Source: Prosthecomicrobium sp. N25
GTDB taxonomy: Bacteria; Pseudomonadota; Alphaproteobacteria; Rhizobiales; Ancalomicrobiaceae
Reading direction: 5' to 3'
Assembly: GCF_037203705.1 (NCBI RefSeq)
Contig: NZ_JBBCAT010000004.1
Location: 310,001-374,000, forward strand
DNA: 64,000 nt
The notes below the pieces were generated by a model. It ran no database searches, had not been told where the DNA came from, and worked only from the letters and a program-made list of their open reading frames with translations. Made by a program: the position numbers and the translations under genes. Positions within the stretch are counted from its first letter, which is position 1; the number at the start of each line of letters is the position of its first letter. This document shows, piece after piece, positions 18,140-25,942 of the stretch.

Positions 18140-19141
18140 ATGCCGAAGCCCAAAGTCGCCGTCATCGGAACCGGCGGGACCATCTGCTCGATCGGCGTCG
18201 GGCCGTTCGACATCCTCGACTACGGTGCCAACGAGTGCATGCTGCATGCGGACGAGGTGGTCGCGAAGTTCCCCGAGGTGCATCAGGTCGCCGAGGTGAT
18301 CCCGGTCCGATACAAGGCGGTCCCGAGCCCGAACATCCACTTCGCGGTCTGGAAGGATCTCGTCCTCCTGATGGACGAGCTCTTGCGCGGCACGCCCGAC
18401 CTCGCCGGCTTCGTCATCCTGCACGGCACGGCGAGCCTGGAGGAGACGGCCTATTTCCTGTCGCTGACCGCCAAGGTGGACGTGCCCATCGTGGTCGTCG
18501 GCTCGCAGCGGCCGGCGTCGGCGCTGTCCACGGATGCGGGCATGAACCTCGCCAACGCGATCCGCACAGCGGCTTCGCCGGCGGCCCGCGGCATGGGCGT
18601 GCTGGTCCTCCTCAACGACGAGATCCATGCGGCGCGCGAGGTGACCAAGACCTCGACCTTCCGGCTGCAGACCTTCCGGTCCCCGGACTTCGGCGTGCTC
18701 GGCCACGCGGACGGGGACGCGGTCGTCTTCTACCGGAAGCCGATCCGCCGGGCGGCGCCCGACACGGAGTTCGACATCCGGGGTCTCGACTCTGTGCCGC
18801 GGGTCGACATCGTCTACGCCTACACGGGCTCGGACGGGACGGCGGCGCGCGCCTTCGTGGAGGCGGGCGCCAGGGGCGTCGTCTCGGCCGGCTTCGCGCC
18901 GGGCTTCGCGGGCCAAGGCGACGCGGACGTGCTCAAGGCGGCGGTCGCCGAGAAGGGGCTCGTGGTGGTGCAGTCGACCCGGGCCGGGTCGGGGCGCACC
19001 TTCCGCGGCAAGCGCCTGCGGGAGATGGGCTTCCTGATCGCCGACAACCTCAATCCGCAGAAGGCGCGTCTGCTCCTCTCGCTGGCGCTGACCAAGACCT
19101 CGGACCCTGCCGAGATCGAGCGCATGTTCCTGACCTACTGA
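18140..19141 (+). CDS. Asparaginase-like amidohydrolase with altered active site
   Basis: This 333-residue protein has the bacterial L-asparaginase fold. The nucleophile motif GTGGTI (Thr14), HGT (Thr97), and VTKTS (Lys170) are in place. The aspartate that normally follows the second threonine (HGTD) is alanine here, in HGTASLEET. This residue takes part in catalysis and in holding the substrate amino group in known asparaginases, so specificity may be for something other than L-asparagine. No signal peptide, so cytoplasmic. Confidence 0.85.
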   Translation: MPKPKVAVIGTGGTICSIGVGPFDILDYGANECMLHADEVVAKFPEVHQVAEVIPVRYKAVPSPNIHFAVWKDLVLLMDELLRGTPDLAGFVILHGTASLEETAYFLSLTAKVDVPIVVVGSQRPASALSTDAGMNLANAIRTAASPAARGMGVLVLLNDEIHAAREVTKTSTFRLQTFRSPDFGVLGHADGDAVVFYRKPIRRAAPDTEFDIRGLDSVPRVDIVYAYTGSDGTAARAFVEAGARGVVSAGFAPGFAGQGDADVLKAAVAEKGLVVVQSTRAGSGRTFRGKRLREMGFLIADNLNPQKARLLLSLALTKTSDPAEIERMFLTY

Positions 19142-19147
19142 GGGGGA

Positions 19148-20065
19148 ATGACCATGGCCGTCGCGACGCTCGCCGCCAAGCCGCTCCAGGACGAGGAGCG
19201 CGACCCGCGCAAGGGCGTGCTCCTCATGGCGCTCGGCGTGGCGCTCTTCTCCATGCTCAACGCGACGGTGAAGTGGCAGTCCGAGATCTTCCCGATCAAC
19301 CAGATCATCTTCTTCCGCAACACCTTCGCGCTCGTCCCCGTGTTCCTGATGGCGCGCGCGATGGGGGGCATGAGGGCGCTGGCGAGCCGGCGGCCGGGAG
19401 AGCAGGTGTTCCTCTCCCTCGTGTGGACCGGGGTCCTGTTCCTGATCTTCTCGGCCTACCACATCATGCCGCTCGCCGACGCGACCGCGATCCTGTTCAT
19501 GCAGCCGATCGCGGTGACGCTGCTGTCGGCGCCGCTCGCGGGGGACCGGGTCGGGTGGCGGGAATGGACCGCCGTGCTGATCGGCATCGGCGGCGTGCTC
19601 CTGATGGTCAACCCGACCGGGCAGGGGTCGACGCTCGGCGCCGGGCTCGCCTTCGCGGGCATGATCCTCTCGTCCTTCTCGATGATCATGCAGCGGCGGC
19701 TGTCGAAGTCGGAGCCCTCGATCGCGATCGTCACCTATACGCTCGGGGTCTCGGCCGTCCTGATGGTGCCGACCTTGCCCTACTCGTGGGTGGCGCCGAC
19801 CGGGCCGCAGCTCGCCGGGCTGGTCGCGATGGGGCTCGCCTCCGGGGCCTTCCAGTACCTGACCGTGCGTGCGCTCTACCACGCGAACGCCTCGACCGTG
19901 TCGACGGTCAGCTATACGAAGATGTTCTGGGCCATCGTGATCGGCTTCCTGGTGTTCGGCGACGTGCCGACGGTGCCGGTCGTGGTGGGGACGCTGGTGA
20001 TCATGGCCTCGACGGCCCTGGCCTATCGGTCGGGGAAATCGGCCCGCGCGGCGGCGACGCGCTGA
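19148..20065 (+). CDS. EamA/DMT family transporter
   Basis: This 305-residue membrane protein has ten predicted helices in two EamA repeats. The first repeat contains FSMLNATVKWQSEIFPINQIIFFRN and a DATAILFMQPI segment, features shared with the other three EamA proteins of this region. It is six bases after the asparaginase stop. It may export a metabolite produced by the hydrolases, or import the substrate; direction cannot be told from sequence. Confidence 0.87.
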   Translation: MTMAVATLAAKPLQDEERDPRKGVLLMALGVALFSMLNATVKWQSEIFPINQIIFFRNTFALVPVFLMARAMGGMRALASRRPGEQVFLSLVWTGVLFLIFSAYHIMPLADATAILFMQPIAVTLLSAPLAGDRVGWREWTAVLIGIGGVLLMVNPTGQGSTLGAGLAFAGMILSSFSMIMQRRLSKSEPSIAIVTYTLGVSAVLMVPTLPYSWVAPTGPQLAGLVAMGLASGAFQYLTVRALYHANASTVSTVSYTKMFWAIVIGFLVFGDVPTVPVVVGTLVIMASTALAYRSGKSARAAATR

Positions 20066-20074
20066 TCGGAGAAG

Positions 20075-21235
20075 ATGGTCTTGCAGTCCTTCCTCGCCTC
20101 CCTCTCCGGCATCGCGGCCGCCCTATCGCCCCGTCGCTTCCCCTACGCCCGGTTCGGGCTCGCGCTGGCGCTGGGCTGGTGCGGCGGTTACGCCTTCGCG
20201 ACGCTGCGGCTGCCGCTGCCGTGGATGCTCGGCTCGATGACGGTGCTGACCGTCGCCTCGCTCCTGCGCCTGCCGGTGGCCGCGCCGGCGCTGATCCGCC
20301 CGCCGATGACGGCGATCATCGGGGTGATGCTCGGCTCGAGCTTCCGGCCGGACGTCGTCGCGCAGGTCGGAACCTGGCTGCCGACGGTGCTCGGGCTCGC
20401 CGCCTTCGTGTCGGTCTCGGCGCTCGCCTGCATCGTCTACCTGCACAAGGTCGCCGGCTTCGACCGGGCGACCGCCTATTTCGCCGGAATGCCGGGCGGG
20501 CTCGTCGAGATGATCGAACTCGGCGAACAGCGCGGGGCCGACCACAACGCGATCGCGCTCGCCCATTCGGCGCGCGTGCTGATGATCGTGCTGACGCTGC
20601 CCTTCCTGGTCCAGTGGATCGAGGGCGTGTCGCTCGGCAACCGCAGCCAGCTCGGCACGTCGCTCGCCGCGGCGTCCTGGTCGGGGCTGGAACTCCTGGT
20701 CGTCTGCGGCATCGTCGGGGTGATCGTCGGCCGGCGGCTCAACCTGCCGGGGCCGTTCCTGCTCGGGCCCATGCTGGCCTCCGCGGCGGTCCATGTGAGC
20801 GGGCTCACCGACTTCGTGCCGCCGCGCGAGATCGTCAACACGGCCCAACTCATCCTCGGGACGGTGCTCGGCTGCCGCTTCGCCGGCACGGCGCCGGCCA
20901 CCATCCTGCGCGTGCTGCGGATCGCCGTCGGCTCGACCGCCATCCTGCTCGCCGTCACCATGAGCTTCGCCTATATCCTCGGACACGCGACGGGCTACGG
21001 CATGGTGCCGATCATGCTCGCCTACTCGCCCGGCGGCCTCGCCGAGATGAGCCTGGTGGCGCTGGCGATCCACACGGACGTCGCCTTCGTGGCGGCGCAT
21101 CACATCGTGCGGATCGTCCTCGTCATGGTCAGCGCCGGCCCGGTTTTCGCCCTGATGGACCGCATCGTGGGACCCGAGCGGGTCGTCCGCCCTCCGGGCC
21201 CGGACCCGAAGCCGATCGAGGAGCCTGCGGAATAG
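20075..21235 (+). CDS. AbrB family membrane protein
   Basis: This 386-residue protein is the AbrB-type membrane family once annotated as ammonia monooxygenase-like, made of two repeats of about 155 residues. Both carry the GMPGGLVEMIELGE-type motif (FAGMPGGLVEM in the first, YSPGGLAEMSLVAL in the second). Members are thought to be regulators or transporters of small compounds, not monooxygenases. The start lies nine bases after the EamA stop, so it ends the rightward operon. Confidence 0.85.
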   Translation: MVLQSFLASLSGIAAALSPRRFPYARFGLALALGWCGGYAFATLRLPLPWMLGSMTVLTVASLLRLPVAAPALIRPPMTAIIGVMLGSSFRPDVVAQVGTWLPTVLGLAAFVSVSALACIVYLHKVAGFDRATAYFAGMPGGLVEMIELGEQRGADHNAIALAHSARVLMIVLTLPFLVQWIEGVSLGNRSQLGTSLAAASWSGLELLVVCGIVGVIVGRRLNLPGPFLLGPMLASAAVHVSGLTDFVPPREIVNTAQLILGTVLGCRFAGTAPATILRVLRIAVGSTAILLAVTMSFAYILGHATGYGMVPIMLAYSPGGLAEMSLVALAIHTDVAFVAAHHIVRIVLVMVSAGPVFALMDRIVGPERVVRPPGPDPKPIEEPAE

Positions 21236-21730
21236 CACCCGTTCGCCCGACGGGCGGGCTCTCCGTCATGCTCCGAGGGGCGGCGGGTGAGAGGGGTGCA
21301 CCGAGGTCCGTGGATCCTGCGAACGCCTACCTCTCTTCCGTATTCCCCGGACAAGGCGCGGCACGCGCCGCCGATCCGGGGGCGGGGCGGTGCCCCCGAA
21401 GCCGGGGCTCCTTTCGACCCCCGCCGACCCACCGCGTTCCCGGACAAGGCACGGCACGCGCCGCAGATCCGGGATCCAGCGCGGGCGGCGGCGCTGCGGC
21501 CGGTGGAGGGCGCTGGGCCCCGGCGCTCCGGCCGGGGATGCGAGGGAGAGGCGGTGCCCCGAGGTCCGTGGATCCTGCGAACCCCGTCTCTCCAGGCGCA
21601 ACCCAGGACAAGGCGCGGGCACGCGCCGTGCTTCTGGTCGTATGGTTGAGCGAGGCGCAGCCATCGTCCCCCGTCGCCCGGGTCGGGGGACGGAACGCGG
21701 GCCCGCCGGGGCGCTCGCCCCTCGCGCGGT
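21236..21730. repeat. Cluster of dispersed palindromic repeats in a convergent gap
   Basis: No gene was seen in this 495-base gap. A block with CCGAGGTCCGTGGATCCTGC occurs twice (21301-21320 and 21559-21578). A second block with GGACAAGGCGCGGCACGCGC and GATCCGGG occurs at 21347-21380, 21437-21480 and, shortened, 21603-21630, and again outside this gap at 30035-30080. The arrangement is that of Rhizobiales intergenic repeat families that accumulate between convergent genes. Confidence 0.75.
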
Positions 21731-22732
21731 TCACTCTGCCGGGGCTTCGACGGGGCGTGCGGCGGCGAGGCGGGCCTCGCGGGCGCCGCGGGATCGCTCG
21801 TAGGTGATCGAGTAGACGCTGGTGGCGACGATCACGGCGGCGCCGATCAGGGTCGCGAGGCTCGGGAACTCGCCGAAGAGCCAGAGGCCGAGCAGGGTGG
21901 CGTAGACGAGGCGGAGATAGTCGGCCGACGCGACAGCCGCCGCCTCGCCGACGCGGAAGCCTGCGAAGTTCAGGCTCTGCCCCGCCCCGGACAGCAGGCC
22001 GACGGAGAGGAGCAGCAGCCACTCGGTCGGCGTCGGCGGGACCCAGGACCAGAGCGCCGGGCCGGCGAAGACGAGGCCGACGCCGATCGACTGGTAGGCC
22101 ATGACGGTGACGAGCTTCTCCTTCTGGGCAAGCCGGCGGATGATGACCATGATCAGGCCGGCCGCGGCGGCGGAGACGAGCGACAGGAGCGCGTAACGGT
22201 CGAGGCCTTCGGGCGAGGGCTGCAGCATGATGATGACGCCCAGGAATCCCGCGATGGTGGCGCCCCAGCGCTGGCGGGAGACGATCTCGCCGAGAATCAG
22301 GATCGCGAAGATTGTGACGAAGAAGCTCTTGGAGAATCCGATCGCCACCGCGTCGGCGAGCGGCATGTGGACGATGGCGGCGAAGCCCGCGCTCATGGCG
22401 ACGACCGACAGGGTCACGCGCAGGGCGTGGAGGCCGGGATAGGGCGTCCGGAACGCGGCGACCGGCGATCTTAACACCGTGGGCGCGACGAAGACGCTGA
22501 GGACGAGCTGGCGGACGAACAGGATCTCCAGGACCGGGATCCGTGTGCCGAGGAGCTTGATCACCGCCGACATCACGGTGAAGAAGACGCCCGACAGCAG
22601 AATCCAGATGATGCCGCGCACGTTCGGCGCGATGCCGTCCCAGCGCCCCCGGACGCCGCGGGTGCGGGCCTCGACCTGCGGCCAGGCGCGGCGGGACCAG
22701 GCGGTCGAAACCGATCTCGCGCGCTCTGACAT
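21731..22732 (-). CDS. EamA/DMT family transporter
   Basis: This 333-residue transporter uses an ATG (MSERARSV) preceded by CGGAGGC. After a basic N-terminal tail of about 45 residues come ten helices in two EamA repeats (NVRGIIWILLSGVFFTVMSA starts the first). It is close in pattern to the EamA protein at 6122, including PLADAVAIGFSKSFFVTIFA. Two operator-like repeats lie 22 and 51 bases upstream of its start, and the GntR regulator gene diverges on the other side. Confidence 0.85.
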   Translation of the reverse strand: MSERARSVSTAWSRRAWPQVEARTRGVRGRWDGIAPNVRGIIWILLSGVFFTVMSAVIKLLGTRIPVLEILFVRQLVLSVFVAPTVLRSPVAAFRTPYPGLHALRVTLSVVAMSAGFAAIVHMPLADAVAIGFSKSFFVTIFAILILGEIVSRQRWGATIAGFLGVIIMLQPSPEGLDRYALLSLVSAAAAGLIMVIIRRLAQKEKLVTVMAYQSIGVGLVFAGPALWSWVPPTPTEWLLLLSVGLLSGAGQSLNFAGFRVGEAAAVASADYLRLVYATLLGLWLFGEFPSLATLIGAAVIVATSVYSITYERSRGAREARLAAARPVEAPAE

Positions 22733-22754
22733 TCGGCCTCCGGCTTTGACAAGT

Positions 22755-22795
22755 GTTGGATACGAAACCGCAAGAGTCATCTGATTGAATGCAAT
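22755..22795. promoter_or_regulatory. Candidate GntR operator pair
   Basis: GTTGGATACGAA (22755-22766) and the perfect-arm repeat ATTG-AATG-CAAT (22784-22795) lie in the divergent gap between the EamA gene and the GntR gene. GGATAC is shared with the site at 25741. The pair would suit repression of the EamA gene and perhaps autoregulation of the GntR gene, although the latter starts 245 bases away. Confidence 0.5.
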
Positions 22796-23040
22796 CCTGC
22801 TTAGCCTCTCGGCTGGTCCGGCGCAATGCGGCAAAGGGAGAAAAACGGCGAGGTTGTGCGATCCATCCGGAGAGACGCGGATTGCGTACGATCCGGGGTC
22901 GTCTCTCTGGACAGTCGCATGCCGCTCCGCTAAGTCCTGAAACGCCGCGCGCCGGAGGGGAGGCCGAAGCGTGGCGAGTTCCGGCCGAGCGGGCGAAGAC
23001 AACGGCCGGGGCTCTCCTGGGAGGAAGGAAAGGTATACAG

Positions 23041-23748
23041 ATGGCGACACGCAGTCAGGCCGTGACCCGCACCTTGCGCAATGGCGTGCTGAGCGGCGAG
23101 TATCCGGGTGGAGCCCGCATGAACGAGATCGACCTGGCGACGTCGCTCGGCGTTTCCCGCACGCCGATCCGGGGTGCCCTCTCCACCCTCGCGGCCGAAG
23201 GGCTCCTCGACTACACCCCCAACAGCGGCTACGTCGTCCGCAGCTATTCGTCGAAGGACATCGCGGCCATCTACGAGGTCCGCTGTTCGCTCGAGAGCCT
23301 CTCCGCCCGGCTCGCCGCCGAGAAGGGGCTGACCGACGAGGCGCGGGGGCTGATGCACAGGGTGCTCGCCGATTCGGCCAAGCTCGTCGACGAGCACCAG
23401 TGGACGGAGGAGATCCGGACGCAGTGGACGCAGCTCAACGAGCAGTTCCACAGCATCATCCATCAGGCGGCCGACAACGCCTATCTGGGCTCCCTGATCC
23501 GCAAGTCGCGCGAGGTCCCGATCATCGCGCACATCAAGTTCCAGTGGTTCGAGGCCGAGTACCTGATGCGCGCCTACCAGGACCACGTCGAGATCGCCGA
23601 CGCGATTTTCAACCGCCAGGCCTCCCGGGCCGAGGCGCTCCAGCGCGAGCACGTCTACCAGGCCGGACGGCGCCTCGTGCAGCAGTGGAAGAAGGTCGAG
23701 GCCAAGAAGATCGACAAGGTCGCCCGTACCCGTCCCGCCGCGGCCTGA
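23041..23748 (+). CDS. GntR family regulator, FCD type
   Basis: This 235-residue regulator has an N-terminal winged helix (RTLRNGVLSGEYPGGARMNE, then LATSLGVSRTPIRGALSTLAAEGLL) and a C-terminal all-helical FCD ligand domain with the usual metal-binding histidines (HSIIHQAADNAYL and DHVEIADAI). FCD regulators sense small carboxylates and often repress neighbouring catabolic genes. The ATG is preceded by GGAGGAAGG. Its central position and the recurrent inverted repeats make it the likely regulator of the amide cluster. Confidence 0.9.
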   Translation: MATRSQAVTRTLRNGVLSGEYPGGARMNEIDLATSLGVSRTPIRGALSTLAAEGLLDYTPNSGYVVRSYSSKDIAAIYEVRCSLESLSARLAAEKGLTDEARGLMHRVLADSAKLVDEHQWTEEIRTQWTQLNEQFHSIIHQAADNAYLGSLIRKSREVPIIAHIKFQWFEAEYLMRAYQDHVEIADAIFNRQASRAEALQREHVYQAGRRLVQQWKKVEAKKIDKVARTRPAAA

Positions 23749-24029
23749 CCTCGGCACCGCAAGGTCCGCGGCGCGTCCCCGCCGGGGTCGGCCGCGTCCG
23801 GCACGCCTCCGCCCTGGCCGGCTGCCCGGCGTCGTCCATCGGATCCGGTCCTTGCAAGGACGCGCGCCGGCTCGAGCGGCCGCGACATGGCGCAGCTGAG
23901 CCGGTGCGCACCCGCGCCGGGCGAGAGGCACGGCGCCGGCCACCTGCGCCGAGGGAGCGCCGGCCCGGCCGCCATGACGATGCCGTGCGGGCGAGGGGCG
24001 GAAGCCCGGCCACGCCCGCAGGCCGTCCG

Positions 24030-24743
24030 TCACTCCGCCGCGATCGGCGTGCCGACGGCCGCGCCGGCCTCGATCAGGGCCACCACCTCGGCGGTCGAGC
24101 GGACGTCTGCGAAGAGCGCCAGCATGTTGCCGAGGGTGGCGTTATGCTCCTCGTCGGTCCGGCAGGCATTGGCGTCGGAGAGGAAGATCACCTTGTAGTT
24201 CATCATCATGGCGTCGCGCGCGGTCGATTCGCAGCAGACGTTGGTGGCGGTGCCGACGATCAGCAGCGTGTCGATGCCGGCCGCCTTCAGCTTGGCGTCC
24301 AGGTCGGAAGAGCCGGGCACGAAGGCGCCGAAGCGCTCCTTCTGCACCTTCCAATCCTGCGGCAGCACGGTCAGTTCCGGATAGATGGCGTGGCCGAAGC
24401 TGCCCGGCGTGAAGGCCGCGATCATGCGGGCCTTGAGCTCGTCCTTCATGAAATTGTCGAACCAGGTGCACCAGGTGGCCTGGGTCTCGTCCGTGAAGGT
24501 GTTCTGGATGTACACGACGGTCCCGCCGGCGGCGCGCAGGGCTTCCCCGATGGCGTTGACGTTCGGCACGATCTCGCGCGCATAGGCGATCTCGGAGGGC
24601 TGCCCGGGCGCCATGAAGCCGTTCTGCAGGTCGACTACGATCATGGCCGTGCGGGTCGGGTCGATCTCGTCGAACACGTGCAGGCGGCCGCGCCGCTCCA
24701 TGACGCGGTCGATGACGAAGGAGGGAATGGCGATCTTGTGCAT
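24030..24743 (-). CDS. Isochorismatase-fold cysteine hydrolase 2
   Basis: This 237-residue paralogue of the protein at 15607 keeps Asp38 (VVDLQNGFM), Lys135 (VQKERF) and Cys170 (TNVCCEST) at the same residue numbers. The family cleaves C-N bonds in ureido and amide compounds. The two differ mainly around residues 80-130, the region lining the substrate pocket, so they may act on different or successive substrates. It is downstream of an EamA gene (41-base gap) in a leftward two-gene unit. Confidence 0.88.
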   Translation of the reverse strand: MHKIAIPSFVIDRVMERRGRLHVFDEIDPTRTAMIVVDLQNGFMAPGQPSEIAYAREIVPNVNAIGEALRAAGGTVVYIQNTFTDETQATWCTWFDNFMKDELKARMIAAFTPGSFGHAIYPELTVLPQDWKVQKERFGAFVPGSSDLDAKLKAAGIDTLLIVGTATNVCCESTARDAMMMNYKVIFLSDANACRTDEEHNATLGNMLALFADVRSTAEVVALIEAGAAVGTPIAAE

Positions 24744-24784
24744 CGAATCGTCTCCAGCCTTGGACGGATGAACGGTGACGGGAT

Positions 24785-25657
24785 TCAGGCCTCCTCGCGC
24801 CTGAGCACCAGGACGGCGGCGGCGATGACGACGGCGGCGCCGGTCAGCACCGCCGGGGAGGGGACGACGGCGAACCAGGCGACGTCGATGGCGAGGGCCC
24901 AGACGATGCTGGTGTAGCGGGTCGGGGCGACCGCGGCGGCGCTGGCGTGGTGCAGCGCGAGGGTCGTCAGGTATTGCAGGATGCCGCAGGCGACGCCCGT
25001 GGCGACGAGGCCCAGCGCCTGCCAGGGCGTCGGCGTCACCCAGTCGAAGGGCAGGAGGGGCAGGGCCGCCGCGCCGGAGATCGCCATGGTCCAGAACAGG
25101 ATGGCGATCGAGGTGTCGGTGGCGGTCAGCTGGCGCAGCTGCAGCATGGAGAGCGCGCTCGCCATGGTGCCGCCGGCCGCGCAGAGGGCGCCGATGTTGA
25201 GGGCCTGCCCGCTCGGGCTCACCATCAGGAGGACGCCCGCGAAGCCCATGACGACGGCCGCCCATTGCGCCGGGGTGACGCGCTCGCCGAGGAGGGGCGC
25301 GGAGAGCGCCACGACGATGATCGGCTGGGCGAAGGAGATCGCCGTCGCGTCGGTGATGGGCATCAGCTTGAAGGCATAGAAGTGGCCGTAGATCGCCACC
25401 AGGAACAGGAGCGCCTGGATCGCCTGCGGCCGGAATCGGGTGGGGCGCAGCACGCGGAGGCCGCCCATGGAGCCGGCCATCAGGACGATCGGGATCAGCG
25501 CGGAGAAATTGCGGAAGACGATGATCTCGGTCACCGAGAAGCGGAAGGTCAGCTCCTTGATGACCGCGTTGACGATCGAGAAGAGGCCGATGCCGACCAG
25601 CATCAGGACGATGCCGGTGCGCTCGTGGCGCGGGGCCGGCAGGGCGTGGTCGGTCAT
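24785..25657 (-). CDS. EamA/DMT family transporter
   Basis: This 290-residue ten-helix transporter has two EamA repeats; the N-terminus is short (MTDHALPAPRHERTG then the first helix). The segment TDATAISFAQPIIVVALSAP matches the equivalent segment of the EamA protein at 19148. It leads a unit with the second isochorismatase-fold hydrolase, mirroring the EamA-hydrolase association elsewhere in the region. A candidate operator lies 84 bases upstream. Confidence 0.87.
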   Translation of the reverse strand: MTDHALPAPRHERTGIVLMLVGIGLFSIVNAVIKELTFRFSVTEIIVFRNFSALIPIVLMAGSMGGLRVLRPTRFRPQAIQALLFLVAIYGHFYAFKLMPITDATAISFAQPIIVVALSAPLLGERVTPAQWAAVVMGFAGVLLMVSPSGQALNIGALCAAGGTMASALSMLQLRQLTATDTSIAILFWTMAISGAAALPLLPFDWVTPTPWQALGLVATGVACGILQYLTTLALHHASAAAVAPTRYTSIVWALAIDVAWFAVVPSPAVLTGAAVVIAAAVLVLRREEA

Positions 25658-25740
25658 GCTCCTGGAACCTCCGGGCGGGGATGGCCGCGAAGCCCGGCGA
25701 AGCGGCCGGGTCGCCAGCAGCAAGGTTAGCCTCGGGTCAT

Positions 25741-25752
25741 TTTGGATACAAT
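25741..25752. promoter_or_regulatory. Candidate GntR operator, TTTG-GATA-CAAT
   Basis: TTTGGATACAAT lies 84 bases upstream of the EamA start at 25657. It has the same WTTG-N4-CAAT arms as the sites at 9253, 9643 and 22784, and shares GGATAC with 22755. Inferred to be a binding site of the regulator encoded at 23041. Confidence 0.5.
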
Positions 25753-25842
25753 GAGGCCTGGTGGAGCAAGTTTGTGCATCGTGCCCGGCAACGCTAGGCA
25801 ACTGGCACGGATTGCGGCAGTGCGTGCCGGGCGCAGAAGAAA

Positions 25843-25868
25843 GCCCCGGACGCGGGCGCATCCGGGGC
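25843..25868 (-). terminator. Rho-independent-like terminator of the metallo-hydrolase gene
   Basis: GCCCCGGA (25843-25850) pairs with TCCGGGGC (25861-25868). On the minus strand the stem is followed by TTTCTTCT, about 75 bases downstream of the stop of the metallo-beta-lactamase-fold gene. Confidence 0.55.
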
Positions 25869-25942
25869 GGGAACGGGCGCCTTTGGCGGCGGCGCCCGAC
25901 AGGGGTCGCGGGGCTTCGGCTCGCGCTCGCGCCCCGCGGCGG

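Noticed and set aside
21281-21660. CRISPR-like array suggested by repeated blocks
   Set aside because: Repeat units are irregular in spacing, differ in sequence, and match intergenic palindromic repeats; no cas genes are nearby.
18235-21807. Very long plus-strand open frame of over 1,000 codons
   Set aside because: It is an out-of-frame reading of asparaginase, EamA and AbrB genes, low-complexity Arg/Ala/Gly-rich, and a product of high G+C.
24030-25265. Longer minus-strand start for the second isochorismatase-fold hydrolase
   Set aside because: The upstream part is an out-of-frame reading of the EamA gene; the paralogue at 15607 shows that the protein starts at MHK.
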